Assembly (NCBI GenBank): GCA_021296375.1
Contig: JAGWAQ010000029.1
Location: forward strand, 1 to 12,742
Reading direction: 5' to 3'
From: Alphaproteobacteria bacterium
Lineage (GTDB): Bacteria; Pseudomonadota; Alphaproteobacteria; Puniceispirillales; UBA1172
Length of the DNA stretch: 12,742 nucleotides
Shown: piece by piece, positions 6,425 through 12,742 of the stretch
How positions within the stretch are numbered: the first letter of the stretch is position 1
How the letters are laid out: each line of letters starts with the position of its first letter
Notes under the pieces: model-generated
The model's database searches: none
The model's input: the letters and a program-made list of their open reading frames with translations, nothing else
Told to the model about the DNA's origin: nothing
Made by a program: the position numbers and the translations under genes

Positions 6425-7543
6425 TTAACGCGCGGCGTCTTCGGCTTTGGCCGCCTTGATGGCTTCGGCGCGGGCTTCCACCAGCTCCACCACATGATTG
6501 ACAATATCGCCGTCTTTCAGGCGGTGGTCCGCCATCCCTGACAGGTATATCTGGTGCGTATCCTTGCCGCCACCGGTCAGGCCGATGTCGGTTTCGCGGG
6601 CTTCGCCAGGGCCGTTCACGACACAGCCGATGATCGACACGGTGATCGGCTCATCAATATGCTCAAGCTTTTCTTCGATTATCCGCACGGTATCAATAAC
6701 ATCAAACTGCTGGCGCGCGCAGGACGGGCAGGAGATCACCGTCACCCCGCGATGCCTGAGGCCAAGGGATTTCAGCATTTCAAACCCGACGCGGACTTCT
6801 TCTGCCGGTTCATCCGACAGCGACACCCGAATAGTGTCGCCAATCCCTGCCCACAAGAGATTGCCCAGCCCGATCGATGACTTGACGGTGCCCGCGCGTG
6901 AACCGCCAGCTTCCGTGATGCCGATATGAAGGGGGCAGTCGATCGCTTCCGACAAGCCGTGATACGCCGCCACCGCCAGAAAGACATCCGACGCTTTGAC
7001 GGAAATTTTGAATTCATGAAAATCGTGGTCTTGAAGAATCCTGGCGTGATTAAGGGCCGATTCCACCAGAGCCTCGGGGCAAGGCTCGCCGTATTTTTCC
7101 AGCAAATCCTTTTCGAGTGATCCGGCATTGACGCCAATTCGCATCGAGCAATTGTGGTCACGGGCGGCGTTGATGACATCCCGAACGCGATCGGCTGAAC
7201 CGATATTGCCGGGGTTGATGCGCAGGCAGGCGGCGCCAGCTTCAGCCGCTTCAATGGCGCGTTTGTAATGGAAATGAATATCCGCGACGATCGGCACCGG
7301 CGAGGCCGCCGTGATTTGCTTGAGCGCGGCGGTGCTGTCTTCGTCAGGGCAGGACACCCGCACAATATCCGCCCCCACCTCGACCGCTGACATGATCTGC
7401 TCAAGCGTTCCCTGAACATCACTGGTCAGGGTATTGGTCATGGTCTGGACAGAAATCGGGGCATCGCCGCCAACCGCAACATCCCCCACCATAATCTGGC
7501 GGGTGTTGCGGCGTTCAATATCACGATAAGGGCGTAGGCTCAT
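6425..7543 (-). CDS. ispG: 4-hydroxy-3-methylbut-2-enyl diphosphate synthase IspG (GcpE)
   Basis: Iron-sulfur enzyme of the methylerythritol phosphate (MEP) isoprenoid pathway. It reduces 2-C-methyl-D-erythritol 2,4-cyclodiphosphate to HMBPP in the cytosol. With the ATG at 7543 the protein is 372 aa, the same length as E. coli IspG. The N-terminal TIM-barrel part carries PISVQTMTNTLTSD and LRINPGNIG. The [4Fe-4S] ligands are seen as C272 and C275 (ISCPSCARQ), C307 (IIGCVVNGPGE) and E314, each at the E. coli position plus two. An upstream in-frame start at 7606 adds 21 residues unlike the family, so it was not used; GGAG and GAGG lie shortly before 7543. It lies between the rodZ-like gene (153-bp gap) and hisS (43-bp gap) on the same strand, possibly one operon. 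Confidence 0.96.
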   Translation of the reverse strand: MSLRPYRDIERRNTRQIMVGDVAVGGDAPISVQTMTNTLTSDVQGTLEQIMSAVEVGADIVRVSCPDEDSTAALKQITAASPVPIVADIHFHYKRAIEAAEAGAACLRINPGNIGSADRVRDVINAARDHNCSMRIGVNAGSLEKDLLEKYGEPCPEALVESALNHARILQDHDFHEFKISVKASDVFLAVAAYHGLSEAIDCPLHIGITEAGGSRAGTVKSSIGLGNLLWAGIGDTIRVSLSDEPAEEVRVGFEMLKSLGLRHRGVTVISCPSCARQQFDVIDTVRIIEEKLEHIDEPITVSIIGCVVNGPGEARETDIGLTGGGKDTHQIYLSGMADHRLKDGDIVNHVVELVEARAEAIKAAKAEDAAR

Positions 7544-7696
7544 CCTCAGCTCCGGTGGCAAGGGGCATCGACCCCGCAAGACAACCCCGATCAGGCACCT
7601 GACCAAAGGGAATTTACGTTCTTGGTGTAACGCATCAAGCGGCGGCGGGTCAATCTCTTGATCGCAGGATGAGCCTTAACATCAGAGGTTTGGGGT

Positions 7697-8707
7697 TTAA
7701 TACCGCTGGTTGATGACGGTTTCGTCGAGCGCCAATTCGCTCAAGGTCTCGCCCCATGCCCCAAGGGTAATCGGGGCATCATCACCAAGGCTCAGGTTAA
7801 GCCCGCCGGCATTCCCTGTGGTGAGATAAAGATCCTCGCCGCTTGGCACAACATAGGTGTCGCCAGCGCGCATCAACTTTGCCGTCACCTCACTGCCATC
7901 AGCGCGAGTCACCTTGACCCATGATGAAGAGGTCGCTTTCAAGGTGATCTCACGCCCCGGCACGCGATTGATGGCCTGGGCTTCCGTCACTTTGGTGACT
8001 GTTTCTGTCGCCGGGGCTTGCGCCGTGACGGTAGGGGTGCTGGTCAATGGAGACGCCGCCGCGTCCTCAAGAGGGGTGACGGTATTATCTTCAGCATTGC
8101 CCGCATCCGGGGCCGCTTCCGGCTTGAGTTCAGCCACCGCAGGCGCATCCGCCACACGCGGCTCGACCTCGACAAACTCAGGCTCGACCGCCGCCACGTC
8201 TTGCGGCGGGGAATTGCCCTCTGTCGCGACCACCGGACGGGTGGTGTCAATCGCTACAGAGGCAACATCACCAGACGATGCTGAAGGGTCCCCCCCAACA
8301 AGACCTGTGCTGATGCCATACCAACCGCCATAAATCAAAAAACCCGCCAGTAATGCCACCAAAGCCACGCGGCCATTGCCGACACGGGTGGTGACCTTGT
8401 TTTCAACAAAGTTGAAATCAGGGTTCTTTTCATCAGTGGTCAAGCTGTCGCGCAACTGGGCGCAGAGCGACGCCGCGTCAAGGCCGAGCATGGAGGCGTA
8501 ACTGCGGACATAACCAATGATGTAAGTATGGGTCGGAAGCTGATCCACCACGGCGTTTTCAATGTTCCGGATATGATCTTCCATGATGCGAAGACGCGCG
8601 GATACGTCAGCGGTGGTCAAATCTTGACGCATACGCTCATCACGAAGCTGGGTTCCAATCGTTTGGAGAACCTCGTGGCTTTTCTGCATTGTTTCGGATT
8701 CCATCAT
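7697..8707 (-). CDS. rodZ: RodZ-like helix-turn-helix membrane protein (DUF4115 C-terminus)
   Basis: A 336-aa protein with RodZ architecture, linking MreB to the envelope for rod shape in known members. A cytoplasmic HTH_25/Xre-like domain (about residues 12-75) holds GTQLRDERMRQDLTTADVSA and the family-typical YIIGYVRSYASMLGLD. One membrane helix is at about 113-132 (VALVALLAGFLIYGGWYG). A long Ala/Pro/Thr/Glu-rich periplasmic linker (~135-248) leads to a DUF4115 beta domain (~252-325, SSWVKVTRADG). Two adjacent ATGs (8707, 8704) follow AAGAGG; the second is better spaced, so the start may be one codon later. A third in-frame ATG is at 8689. A candidate promoter lies just upstream. Some annotators would call this simply a helix-turn-helix protein; the MreB link is inferred from the family. 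Confidence 0.9.
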   Translation of the reverse strand: MMESETMQKSHEVLQTIGTQLRDERMRQDLTTADVSARLRIMEDHIRNIENAVVDQLPTHTYIIGYVRSYASMLGLDAASLCAQLRDSLTTDEKNPDFNFVENKVTTRVGNGRVALVALLAGFLIYGGWYGISTGLVGGDPSASSGDVASVAIDTTRPVVATEGNSPPQDVAAVEPEFVEVEPRVADAPAVAELKPEAAPDAGNAEDNTVTPLEDAAASPLTSTPTVTAQAPATETVTKVTEAQAINRVPGREITLKATSSSWVKVTRADGSEVTAKLMRAGDTYVVPSGEDLYLTTGNAGGLNLSLGDDAPITLGAWGETLSELALDETVINQRY

Positions 8708-8743
8708 GACCTCTTTGACGTAATCCCGTGAAATTACGCCACA

Positions 8744-8771
8744 ATAGTATGATAAATTCCTAAATTTGCAA
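8744..8771 (-). promoter_or_regulatory. Candidate promoter for the rodZ-ispG-hisS-prfA-prmC cluster
   Basis: On the minus strand TTGCAA (8766-8771) and TACTAT (8744-8749) are 16 bp apart. They match sigma-70 consensus at 4 of 6 positions each. The predicted start is ~30 nt before the rodZ start codon, and the surrounding 150 bp are AT-rich. An inverted repeat CGTAAT/ATTACG (8719-8738) falls in the leader. Confidence 0.4.
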
Positions 8772-8830
8772 TAACGAATTAAAAGCGACTAAATATTGAT
8801 GATTTCTGGACAGAAATTCACCATATGTAG

Positions 8831-8858
8831 CTAATTATAAGGAAAACCTAATAATTAG
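8831..8858 (-). terminator. AT-rich 12-bp hairpin after ask
   Basis: CTAATTATAAGG (8831-8842) and CCTAATAATTAG (8847-8858) pair at 11 of 12 positions around a 4-nt loop, 3 bp after the ask stop. The stem is strong in length but AT-rich and lacks a following U-tract, so termination is uncertain. It may act as a 3'-end or processing structure. The minus strand of one arm also contains a perfect TATAAT, but without a -35 partner. Confidence 0.4.
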
Positions 8859-8861
8859 ACC

Positions 8862-10085
8862 TTAGGATTCACTGTCCAATCCAAAAGCGGTATGCAGGCT
8901 TCGGACAGCAAGTTCGGTGTATTCCCGCCCGATCAAGACGCTGATCTTGATTTCGGAGGTTGAGATCACCTCGATATTAATGCCCTTCTCCGCAAGGGTG
9001 GAGAACATCGTCCGCGCCACCCCGGGTTGACTGCGCATGGCCATGCCAACAACAGAAACCTTACAGACATCTTCGCTGGTCAGGAGATCGTTATAATTCA
9101 GCTCATCCTTGATGCCTTGCAGCACGGTACTGGCGCGATCAAGTTCAGCGCCATTAACCGAAAACGTAATGTCGGTTTTGCCCGGCGCGCTGGCCGCCGT
9201 CTGGACGATCATATCGACGTTGACGTTATTGTCGGCCAGGGTGCTGAAGACATTGGCGGCGACCCCGGGCTTGTCGTCAAGCCCCACGAGAGTGACCTTG
9301 GCTTCATCGACACTATAGGCAATACCGCTGACTGAATTCTTTTCCATGATTTCATCCTCATTGACGACCATTGTTCCCGGCAGATCTTCAAAACTTGACA
9401 GCACCTGCAGTTTGACCCCGTGGCGCATCGCCATTGCCACGGAACGCGTTTGAAGCACCTTGGCCCCATTGGACGCCAGTTCGAGCATTTCTTCAAATGT
9501 GATTTTATCAAGCTTGGTGGCTTTTGGCACGATCCGGGGATCGGTGGTGTAAACGCCATCGACATCGGTATAGATATCGCAGCGGTCCGCGCCAAGCGCC
9601 GCCGCCAGCGCCACCGCTGATGTGTCGGAGCCGCCGCGCCCCAATGTCGTGATGCGATTGTCTTCCGCAACACCCTGGAACCCTGCCATTACCGCCACCT
9701 GGCCCTGCTCGAGCCGTGCCAGCATCGCCTCGGTATCAATGCTTTCGATCCGTGCGCCACCATGAATATTATCAGTATGCATCGCCACCTGCCAGCCCAG
9801 CCATGAGCGCGCCTCAACCCCGATGTTCTGAAGCGCGATCGCCAGCAACCCCACCGTCACCTGTTCACCCGACGACACGACGACGTCATATTCCCGGGCG
9901 TCGTGCATCGCGCCGGCTTCGCGCGTCCACTGCACCAGCTGATTGGTGGTTCCCGACATGGCCGAAACCACCACCGCCACCTGATGACCTGCGTCAACAA
10001 CAGCTTTGACCTGATCAGCCACCGCTTTGATGCGCTCGATGGTGCCGACAGACGTGCCGCCAAATTTCATTACAATCCGTGCCAT
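8862..10085 (-). CDS. lysC: Aspartate kinase (aspartokinase)
   Basis: Catalyses ATP-dependent phosphorylation of L-aspartate, the first step toward lysine (and diaminopimelate), threonine, methionine and isoleucine; 407 aa, typical for the monofunctional enzyme. The amino-acid kinase domain (about 1-245) begins with MKFGGTSVG (KFGGTS 7-12) and carries SSGEQVTVGLLA, TLGRGGSDTSA (147-157) and DIYTDVDGVYTTDPR. Two ACT regulatory domains follow: about 264-330 (VTLVGLDDKPGVAANVFSTL) and 342-405 (VSVVGMAMRSQPGVARTMFS). They are the usual site of feedback control by lysine and/or threonine; which effector acts here cannot be read from the sequence. ATG at 10085 gives the standard N-terminus. Transcription diverges from ubiG across 97 bp. 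Confidence 0.97.
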   Translation of the reverse strand: MARIVMKFGGTSVGTIERIKAVADQVKAVVDAGHQVAVVVSAMSGTTNQLVQWTREAGAMHDAREYDVVVSSGEQVTVGLLAIALQNIGVEARSWLGWQVAMHTDNIHGGARIESIDTEAMLARLEQGQVAVMAGFQGVAEDNRITTLGRGGSDTSAVALAAALGADRCDIYTDVDGVYTTDPRIVPKATKLDKITFEEMLELASNGAKVLQTRSVAMAMRHGVKLQVLSSFEDLPGTMVVNEDEIMEKNSVSGIAYSVDEAKVTLVGLDDKPGVAANVFSTLADNNVNVDMIVQTAASAPGKTDITFSVNGAELDRASTVLQGIKDELNYNDLLTSEDVCKVSVVGMAMRSQPGVARTMFSTLAEKGINIEVISTSEIKISVLIGREYTELAVRSLHTAFGLDSES

Positions 10086-10118
10086 TGGAATTTCTTTCCA
10101 TTGCGGTAAGTGGTGGAC

Positions 10119-10146
10119 ATGACAATTGCTTGCGCCATCTGATAAA
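10119..10146 (+). promoter_or_regulatory. Candidate ubiG promoter
   Basis: ATGACA (10119-10124, 5 of 6 to TTGACA) and GATAAA (10141-10146, 4 of 6 to TATAAT) are 16 bp apart. This would start transcription ~30 nt before the ubiG ATG. It is a moderate match only. Confidence 0.35.
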
Positions 10147-10167
10147 CTGATCCAGCCTCAGGGGCAA
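10139..10167 (-). promoter_or_regulatory. Candidate ask promoter
   Basis: On the minus strand TTGCCC (10162-10167) and TATCAG (10139-10144) are 17 bp apart, each 4 of 6 to consensus. The predicted start is ~45 nt before the ask ATG. Its -10 overlaps the -10 of the candidate ubiG promoter on the other strand. Confidence 0.3.
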
Positions 10168-10182
10168 GAGAGGATTCGCATC

Positions 10183-10962
10183 ATGACCCCATCACCTGAT
10201 CAAAAATCCACCGCTTCGGCATCTGTGGATGACGCTGAAATCGGCTATTTTGAAGCCTTGTCGCAAGATTGGTGGGACGAAACCGGCCCGTTCGCCGCGC
10301 TTCAGGCCATGACGCCGGCGCGGGTGCGCTACATTCGCCAGCATTGCGCCCGACTGCTGGGCCGACCGGTCAGGGCGCCTCTGCAAGGTCTTCAGGTGCT
10401 GGATATTGGCTGTGGCGGCGGTCTGTTGGCGGAACCCCTGGCCCGGCTTGGCGCCCATGTGACAGGTATCGACGCCAGCCCCGGGGCCATCGCCACCGCC
10501 GATGACCACGCCAAGCGCAGCGGCCTTGCCATCACCTATCGGCACATCACGGCAGAAGAGCTCGCGCAGACCGGCGCCAGATTTGACGTCATCATCGCCT
10601 CGGAAGTGATCGAACATGTCCATAACCGGCCGGCGTTTCTGTCGACCATGGCCAGCCTCGGGCATGATGATCAGCCGTCCATGGCTGTCATCACCACCAT
10701 CAACCGGTCTTTTGCGGGGGTGGCGCTGGCGAAATACGCCGCTGAATATATCCTCAACCTGGCGCCAAAAGGCACCCATGATCCGGCGCGATTTGTTCGC
10801 CCGTCGGAATTGGTGAAAGAGGGCCGCGACGCTGGCCTTGATTTTGATGACATCACGGGCATTCGCCCAAGCCTTAAAGGCGGGTTCCGGCTGACTGAAT
10901 TTACACTGGGGGGCGCGCCGCTCATCAATTACGCCGCGTCAGGGATGATCAGCCGCGATTAA
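10183..10962 (+). CDS. ubiG: Bifunctional 2-polyprenyl-6-hydroxyphenol methylase / 3-demethylubiquinol 3-O-methyltransferase UbiG
   Basis: SAM-dependent O-methyltransferase that performs both O-methylations in ubiquinone synthesis; 259 aa, slightly longer than the ~240-250 usual because of a short N-terminal tail. Motif I is VLDIGCGGGLLAEPLARLG (from residue 72), with GIDASP after strand 2, FDVIIASEVIEHV (about 134-146) and the UbiG-typical APKGTHDPARFVRPSEL. The near-invariant N-terminal signature appears as YFEALSQDWWDETGPF. The ATG at 10183 is chosen because GAGAGGA lies 8 bases upstream; an in-frame TTG at 10126 would add 19 poorly conserved residues. It is divergent from ask and convergent with DUF1178, with 4 bp between stop codons. 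Confidence 0.96.
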   Translation: MTPSPDQKSTASASVDDAEIGYFEALSQDWWDETGPFAALQAMTPARVRYIRQHCARLLGRPVRAPLQGLQVLDIGCGGGLLAEPLARLGAHVTGIDASPGAIATADDHAKRSGLAITYRHITAEELAQTGARFDVIIASEVIEHVHNRPAFLSTMASLGHDDQPSMAVITTINRSFAGVALAKYAAEYILNLAPKGTHDPARFVRPSELVKEGRDAGLDFDDITGIRPSLKGGFRLTEFTLGGAPLINYAASGMISRD

Positions 10963-10966
10963 AGCG

Positions 10967-11521
10967 CTATTGCTCTTTCGGCAACCACGGCATTTTGGTG
11001 ATGGCGATGCCTTCATCAAGCAGATCTTCGGCTTCGGCTTCGGTGGTGCGGCCGTAAATCCCCCGCGCTTCGCTTTCGCCATAATGGATTTTGCGCGCCT
11101 CTTCGGCAAAACTGTCCCCGACATCATCACATTGACGTTCGATCGTCGACTGGACTTTGCGCATTTCGGCCATGACCTTGGCGGCGGCCTCCATCATCTC
11201 AGGGGTGACCACCATCTCAGCGGTGACAGTTGGCGCCATGGGTGGTGATGACGGCATCACCGACCGTTCCTGGGGCGGAACCTCAGCCGACGTCAGCCGC
11301 GTGGGGTGATGCGCCGAAGGGTTATTCATCGGGGCCGGTCCTGATTTTTGATTGGATTTGGCCGTCACATTGGGCGTCATCAAGGCTTTGGTGATAACGG
11401 TATTGTCGCAGACCGGGCAAGCCACAAGGCCGCGCGCCTGCTGATCATCGTAATCCGCGGACGAGCCAAACCAGCCTTCGAAAACGTGGCCAAATGCGCA
11501 TGTGAGGTTGTAACTGATCAT
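10967..11521 (-). CDS. DUF1178 family protein
   Basis: A 184-aa member of DUF1178, a small family of unknown function common in alpha- and betaproteobacteria. The N-terminus has the family signature MISYNLTCAFGHVFEGWFGS, with cysteines and a histidine arranged like a zinc ribbon: C8, H12, then CPVC (C35, C38). A Pro/Ser-rich variable linker (~50-100) joins a helical C-terminus (about 101-181) ending in the conserved ARGIYGRTTEAEAEDLLDEG and a PWLP motif. ATG at 11521 gives the canonical start, though AAAGG lies very close upstream. It lies 115 bp downstream of secA on the same strand, and its stop is 4 bp from that of convergent ubiG. The zinc-binding role is inference from the Cys/His pattern. 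Confidence 0.92.
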   Translation of the reverse strand: MISYNLTCAFGHVFEGWFGSSADYDDQQARGLVACPVCDNTVITKALMTPNVTAKSNQKSGPAPMNNPSAHHPTRLTSAEVPPQERSVMPSSPPMAPTVTAEMVVTPEMMEAAAKVMAEMRKVQSTIERQCDDVGDSFAEEARKIHYGESEARGIYGRTTEAEAEDLLDEGIAITKMPWLPKEQ

Positions 11522-11573
11522 ACCTTTGATATAAGACCTGCCCGTTATCCCTTCAAGAACCCGTTACGCCTTT

Positions 11574-11617
11574 AAGAGACTTGCTTGGTAAGAGACTTGC
11601 GCGGGAAAGAAACTTGC
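11574..11617. repeat. Three-copy short tandem repeat between secA and DUF1178
   Basis: AAGAGACTTGC occurs at 11574-11584 and 11590-11600, and AAGAAACTTGC at 11607-11617 (period 16-17). They lie in the 115-bp secA-DUF1178 spacer. Just beside them CCCGTTA occurs twice (11541 and 11560). No recognised function; possible regulator sites or slippage products. Confidence 0.75.
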
Positions 11618-11636
11618 GGGGGGATCACTGCCGCCG

Positions 11637-12742
11637 CTAGATCGCCCCGTGGCAATGCTTGTATTTCTTGCCTGAACCACAAGGACAGGGGGCGTTGCGC
11701 GGGGTTTTGCCGGCAGCGGGGATATCGGGGCGTTCGGTCATGGTGTCCCGTGCCGCCGGCTGGCGCGGGGCCTCGGCCTCTGGGGCGCGCAATTCGACAT
11801 GCGCCATCACCGAGGTGGTCGTCTGGCGCAACTGGTAGAGCATATGGTCAAACAGCATGAAGGCTTCGCGCTTGTACTCGTTCAGGGGGTCTTTCTGGGC
11901 ATAGGAGCGCAGGCCAACCGATTGCTTCATGTGATCAAGCGCCAGAAGGTGATCCTTCCATTGCTGGTCCAGCACTTGAAGCAGCAGGGATTTTTCCGCC
12001 ATCCGCATGGTGTCCGGCCCAAAGCGCACCGCTTTTTCGGCCATTTTCGCGTCCGACAACTGAAGCAGCCGTTCGGCGGCGGTGTCATGATCCATGCCAT
12101 CTTCGGCGATCCATTCCGCCGCCGGCACCTCAAGCCCGAGGTAACGCGCCGCGTCTTCCGTCAAGGCATCGGCTTGCCACTGGTCAGGGTAACTGCCAGG
12201 CGGCATGGCATTTTCGGCAATGCCTTCCGCCACTTCATGGCGCATATCAGTGATGGTATCGGCAACATTTTCCGACCGCATGATGTCCTTGCGCTGATCA
12301 AAGATCACCCGCCGCTGGTCATTCATGACGTCATCATATTTCAGCAATTGCTTGCGAATTTCAAAGTTTCGCGCCTCGACTTTTGACTGCGCTTTTTCGA
12401 TCGCCTTGTTAATCCAGGGGTGGATGATCGCCTCACCTTCTTTCAGGCCAAGCTTCTGGAGCATGCCATCAAGGCGTTCGGAGCCAAAAATACGCATCAG
12501 GTCATCTTCAAGCGACAGGAAGAATTTCGACGCCCCCTTATCCCCCTGACGACCGGACCGCCCCCTGAGCTGGTTATCGATACGGCGGGATTCATGACGT
12601 TCCGTCCCAATGACATAAAGCCCCCCAGCGTCAAGCGCCCTGGCTTTCGCGGCGGTCACTTCATCGGTGATTTTTTTCACGGTGGCGGCCTTGCCGTCGC
12701 AGTGGGAGTCATCAAGGGTGTGGTGATTACGGTATAGTCGCA
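11637..12742 (-). CDS. secA: Protein translocase subunit SecA, C-terminal part (partial)
   Basis: ATPase motor that drives preproteins through SecYEG; only the C-terminal ~367 codons are in the window and the gene runs off the right edge. The frame is open from 12742 to the TAG at 11637-11639; an internal GTG at 12680 is not the start. Seen in order: GGLYVIGTERHESRRIDNQ and LRGRSGRQGDKGASKFFLSL (helicase motif VI region of the second nucleotide-binding fold), the helical scaffold (QLLKYDDVMNDQRRVIFDQR), the wing region, ALDHMKQSVGLRSYAQKDPL, and the C-terminal zinc-binding SEC-C motif CPCGSGKKYKHCHG, which binds SecB or lipid. Everything visible is normal and intact. DUF1178 lies downstream on the same strand. 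Confidence 0.98.
   Translation of the reverse strand, partial: RLYRNHHTLDDSHCDGKAATVKKITDEVTAAKARALDAGGLYVIGTERHESRRIDNQLRGRSGRQGDKGASKFFLSLEDDLMRIFGSERLDGMLQKLGLKEGEAIIHPWINKAIEKAQSKVEARNFEIRKQLLKYDDVMNDQRRVIFDQRKDIMRSENVADTITDMRHEVAEGIAENAMPPGSYPDQWQADALTEDAARYLGLEVPAAEWIAEDGMDHDTAAERLLQLSDAKMAEKAVRFGPDTMRMAEKSLLLQVLDQQWKDHLLALDHMKQSVGLRSYAQKDPLNEYKREAFMLFDHMLYQLRQTTTSVMAHVELRAPEAEAPRQPAARDTMTERPDIPAAGKTPRNAPCPCGSGKKYKHCHGAI

Noticed and set aside
6382..6504. Longer HisRS starting at 6504
   Set aside because: The extra 41 residues are unlike HisRS and would overlap ispG; the ATG at 6381 has AAGGA upstream and gives the standard N-terminus.
8779..8793. CtrA-like site TTAA-N7-TAAA upstream of the rodZ promoter
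   Set aside because: One mismatch to TTAA-N7-TTAA in a very AT-rich 150-bp region is expected by chance; no second site supports it.
12681..12742. SecA ORF starting at 12680 as a separate short gene
   Set aside because: The frame stays open to the window edge and the protein starts mid-domain, so this is a truncated view of secA.

Overview
This window is an ordinary, fully packed piece of chromosome, most likely from an alphaproteobacterium. The evidence is the 5' end of a 16S rRNA gene of alphaproteobacterial type (minus strand, cut by the left edge), a DUF4167 protein and a DUF1178 protein (both families mainly alphaproteobacterial), and a run of conserved housekeeping genes in a characteristic order. 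Base composition is moderately GC-rich (about 55-65% in coding rows I counted by hand). The short V1 stem in the 16S would fit a Rhodospirillales-like or SAR116-like lineage, but that placement is only a guess.

Layout: 1-310 is the 16S 5' end on the minus strand. Its leader and a good sigma-70-type promoter lie at about 311-565. A divergently oriented M23 metallopeptidase (cell-wall hydrolase, 812-2305, plus) follows. From 10085 down to 2409 the minus strand carries ask (lysC) - rodZ-like - ispG - hisS - prfA - prmC - DUF4167. hisS, prfA and prmC are tightly packed (3-bp gap, 11-bp overlap), and there is a likely internal promoter before rodZ. ubiG (10183-10962, plus) diverges from ask across a 97-bp spacer and converges on a DUF1178 gene with only 4 bp between the stop codons. 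The right end holds the C-terminal third or so of secA (minus, cut by the window edge) upstream of DUF1178.

Functionally the genes cover translation (16S, HisRS, RF1 and its methyltransferase PrmC), envelope biogenesis (M23 hydrolase, RodZ, SecA), isoprenoid and quinone synthesis (IspG, UbiG) and the aspartate-family amino-acid pathway (Ask). IspG supplies isoprenoid precursors for the ubiquinone tail, while UbiG methylates the ring. PrmC modifies the GGQ glutamine of the RF1 encoded just upstream of it.

I see no mobile element, CRISPR array, defence system or clearly new system. The most interesting signal is inside hisS: the last ~400 bp (C-terminal anticodon-binding domain) are strikingly AT-rich, with AGA/ATA/TTA codons, and the switch is sharp at a conserved motif, suggesting an allelic domain replacement. 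Smaller oddities are two in-frame tandem duplications in prmC, a three-copy 11-bp repeat between secA and DUF1178, and a cluster of hairpins in the rRNA leader.
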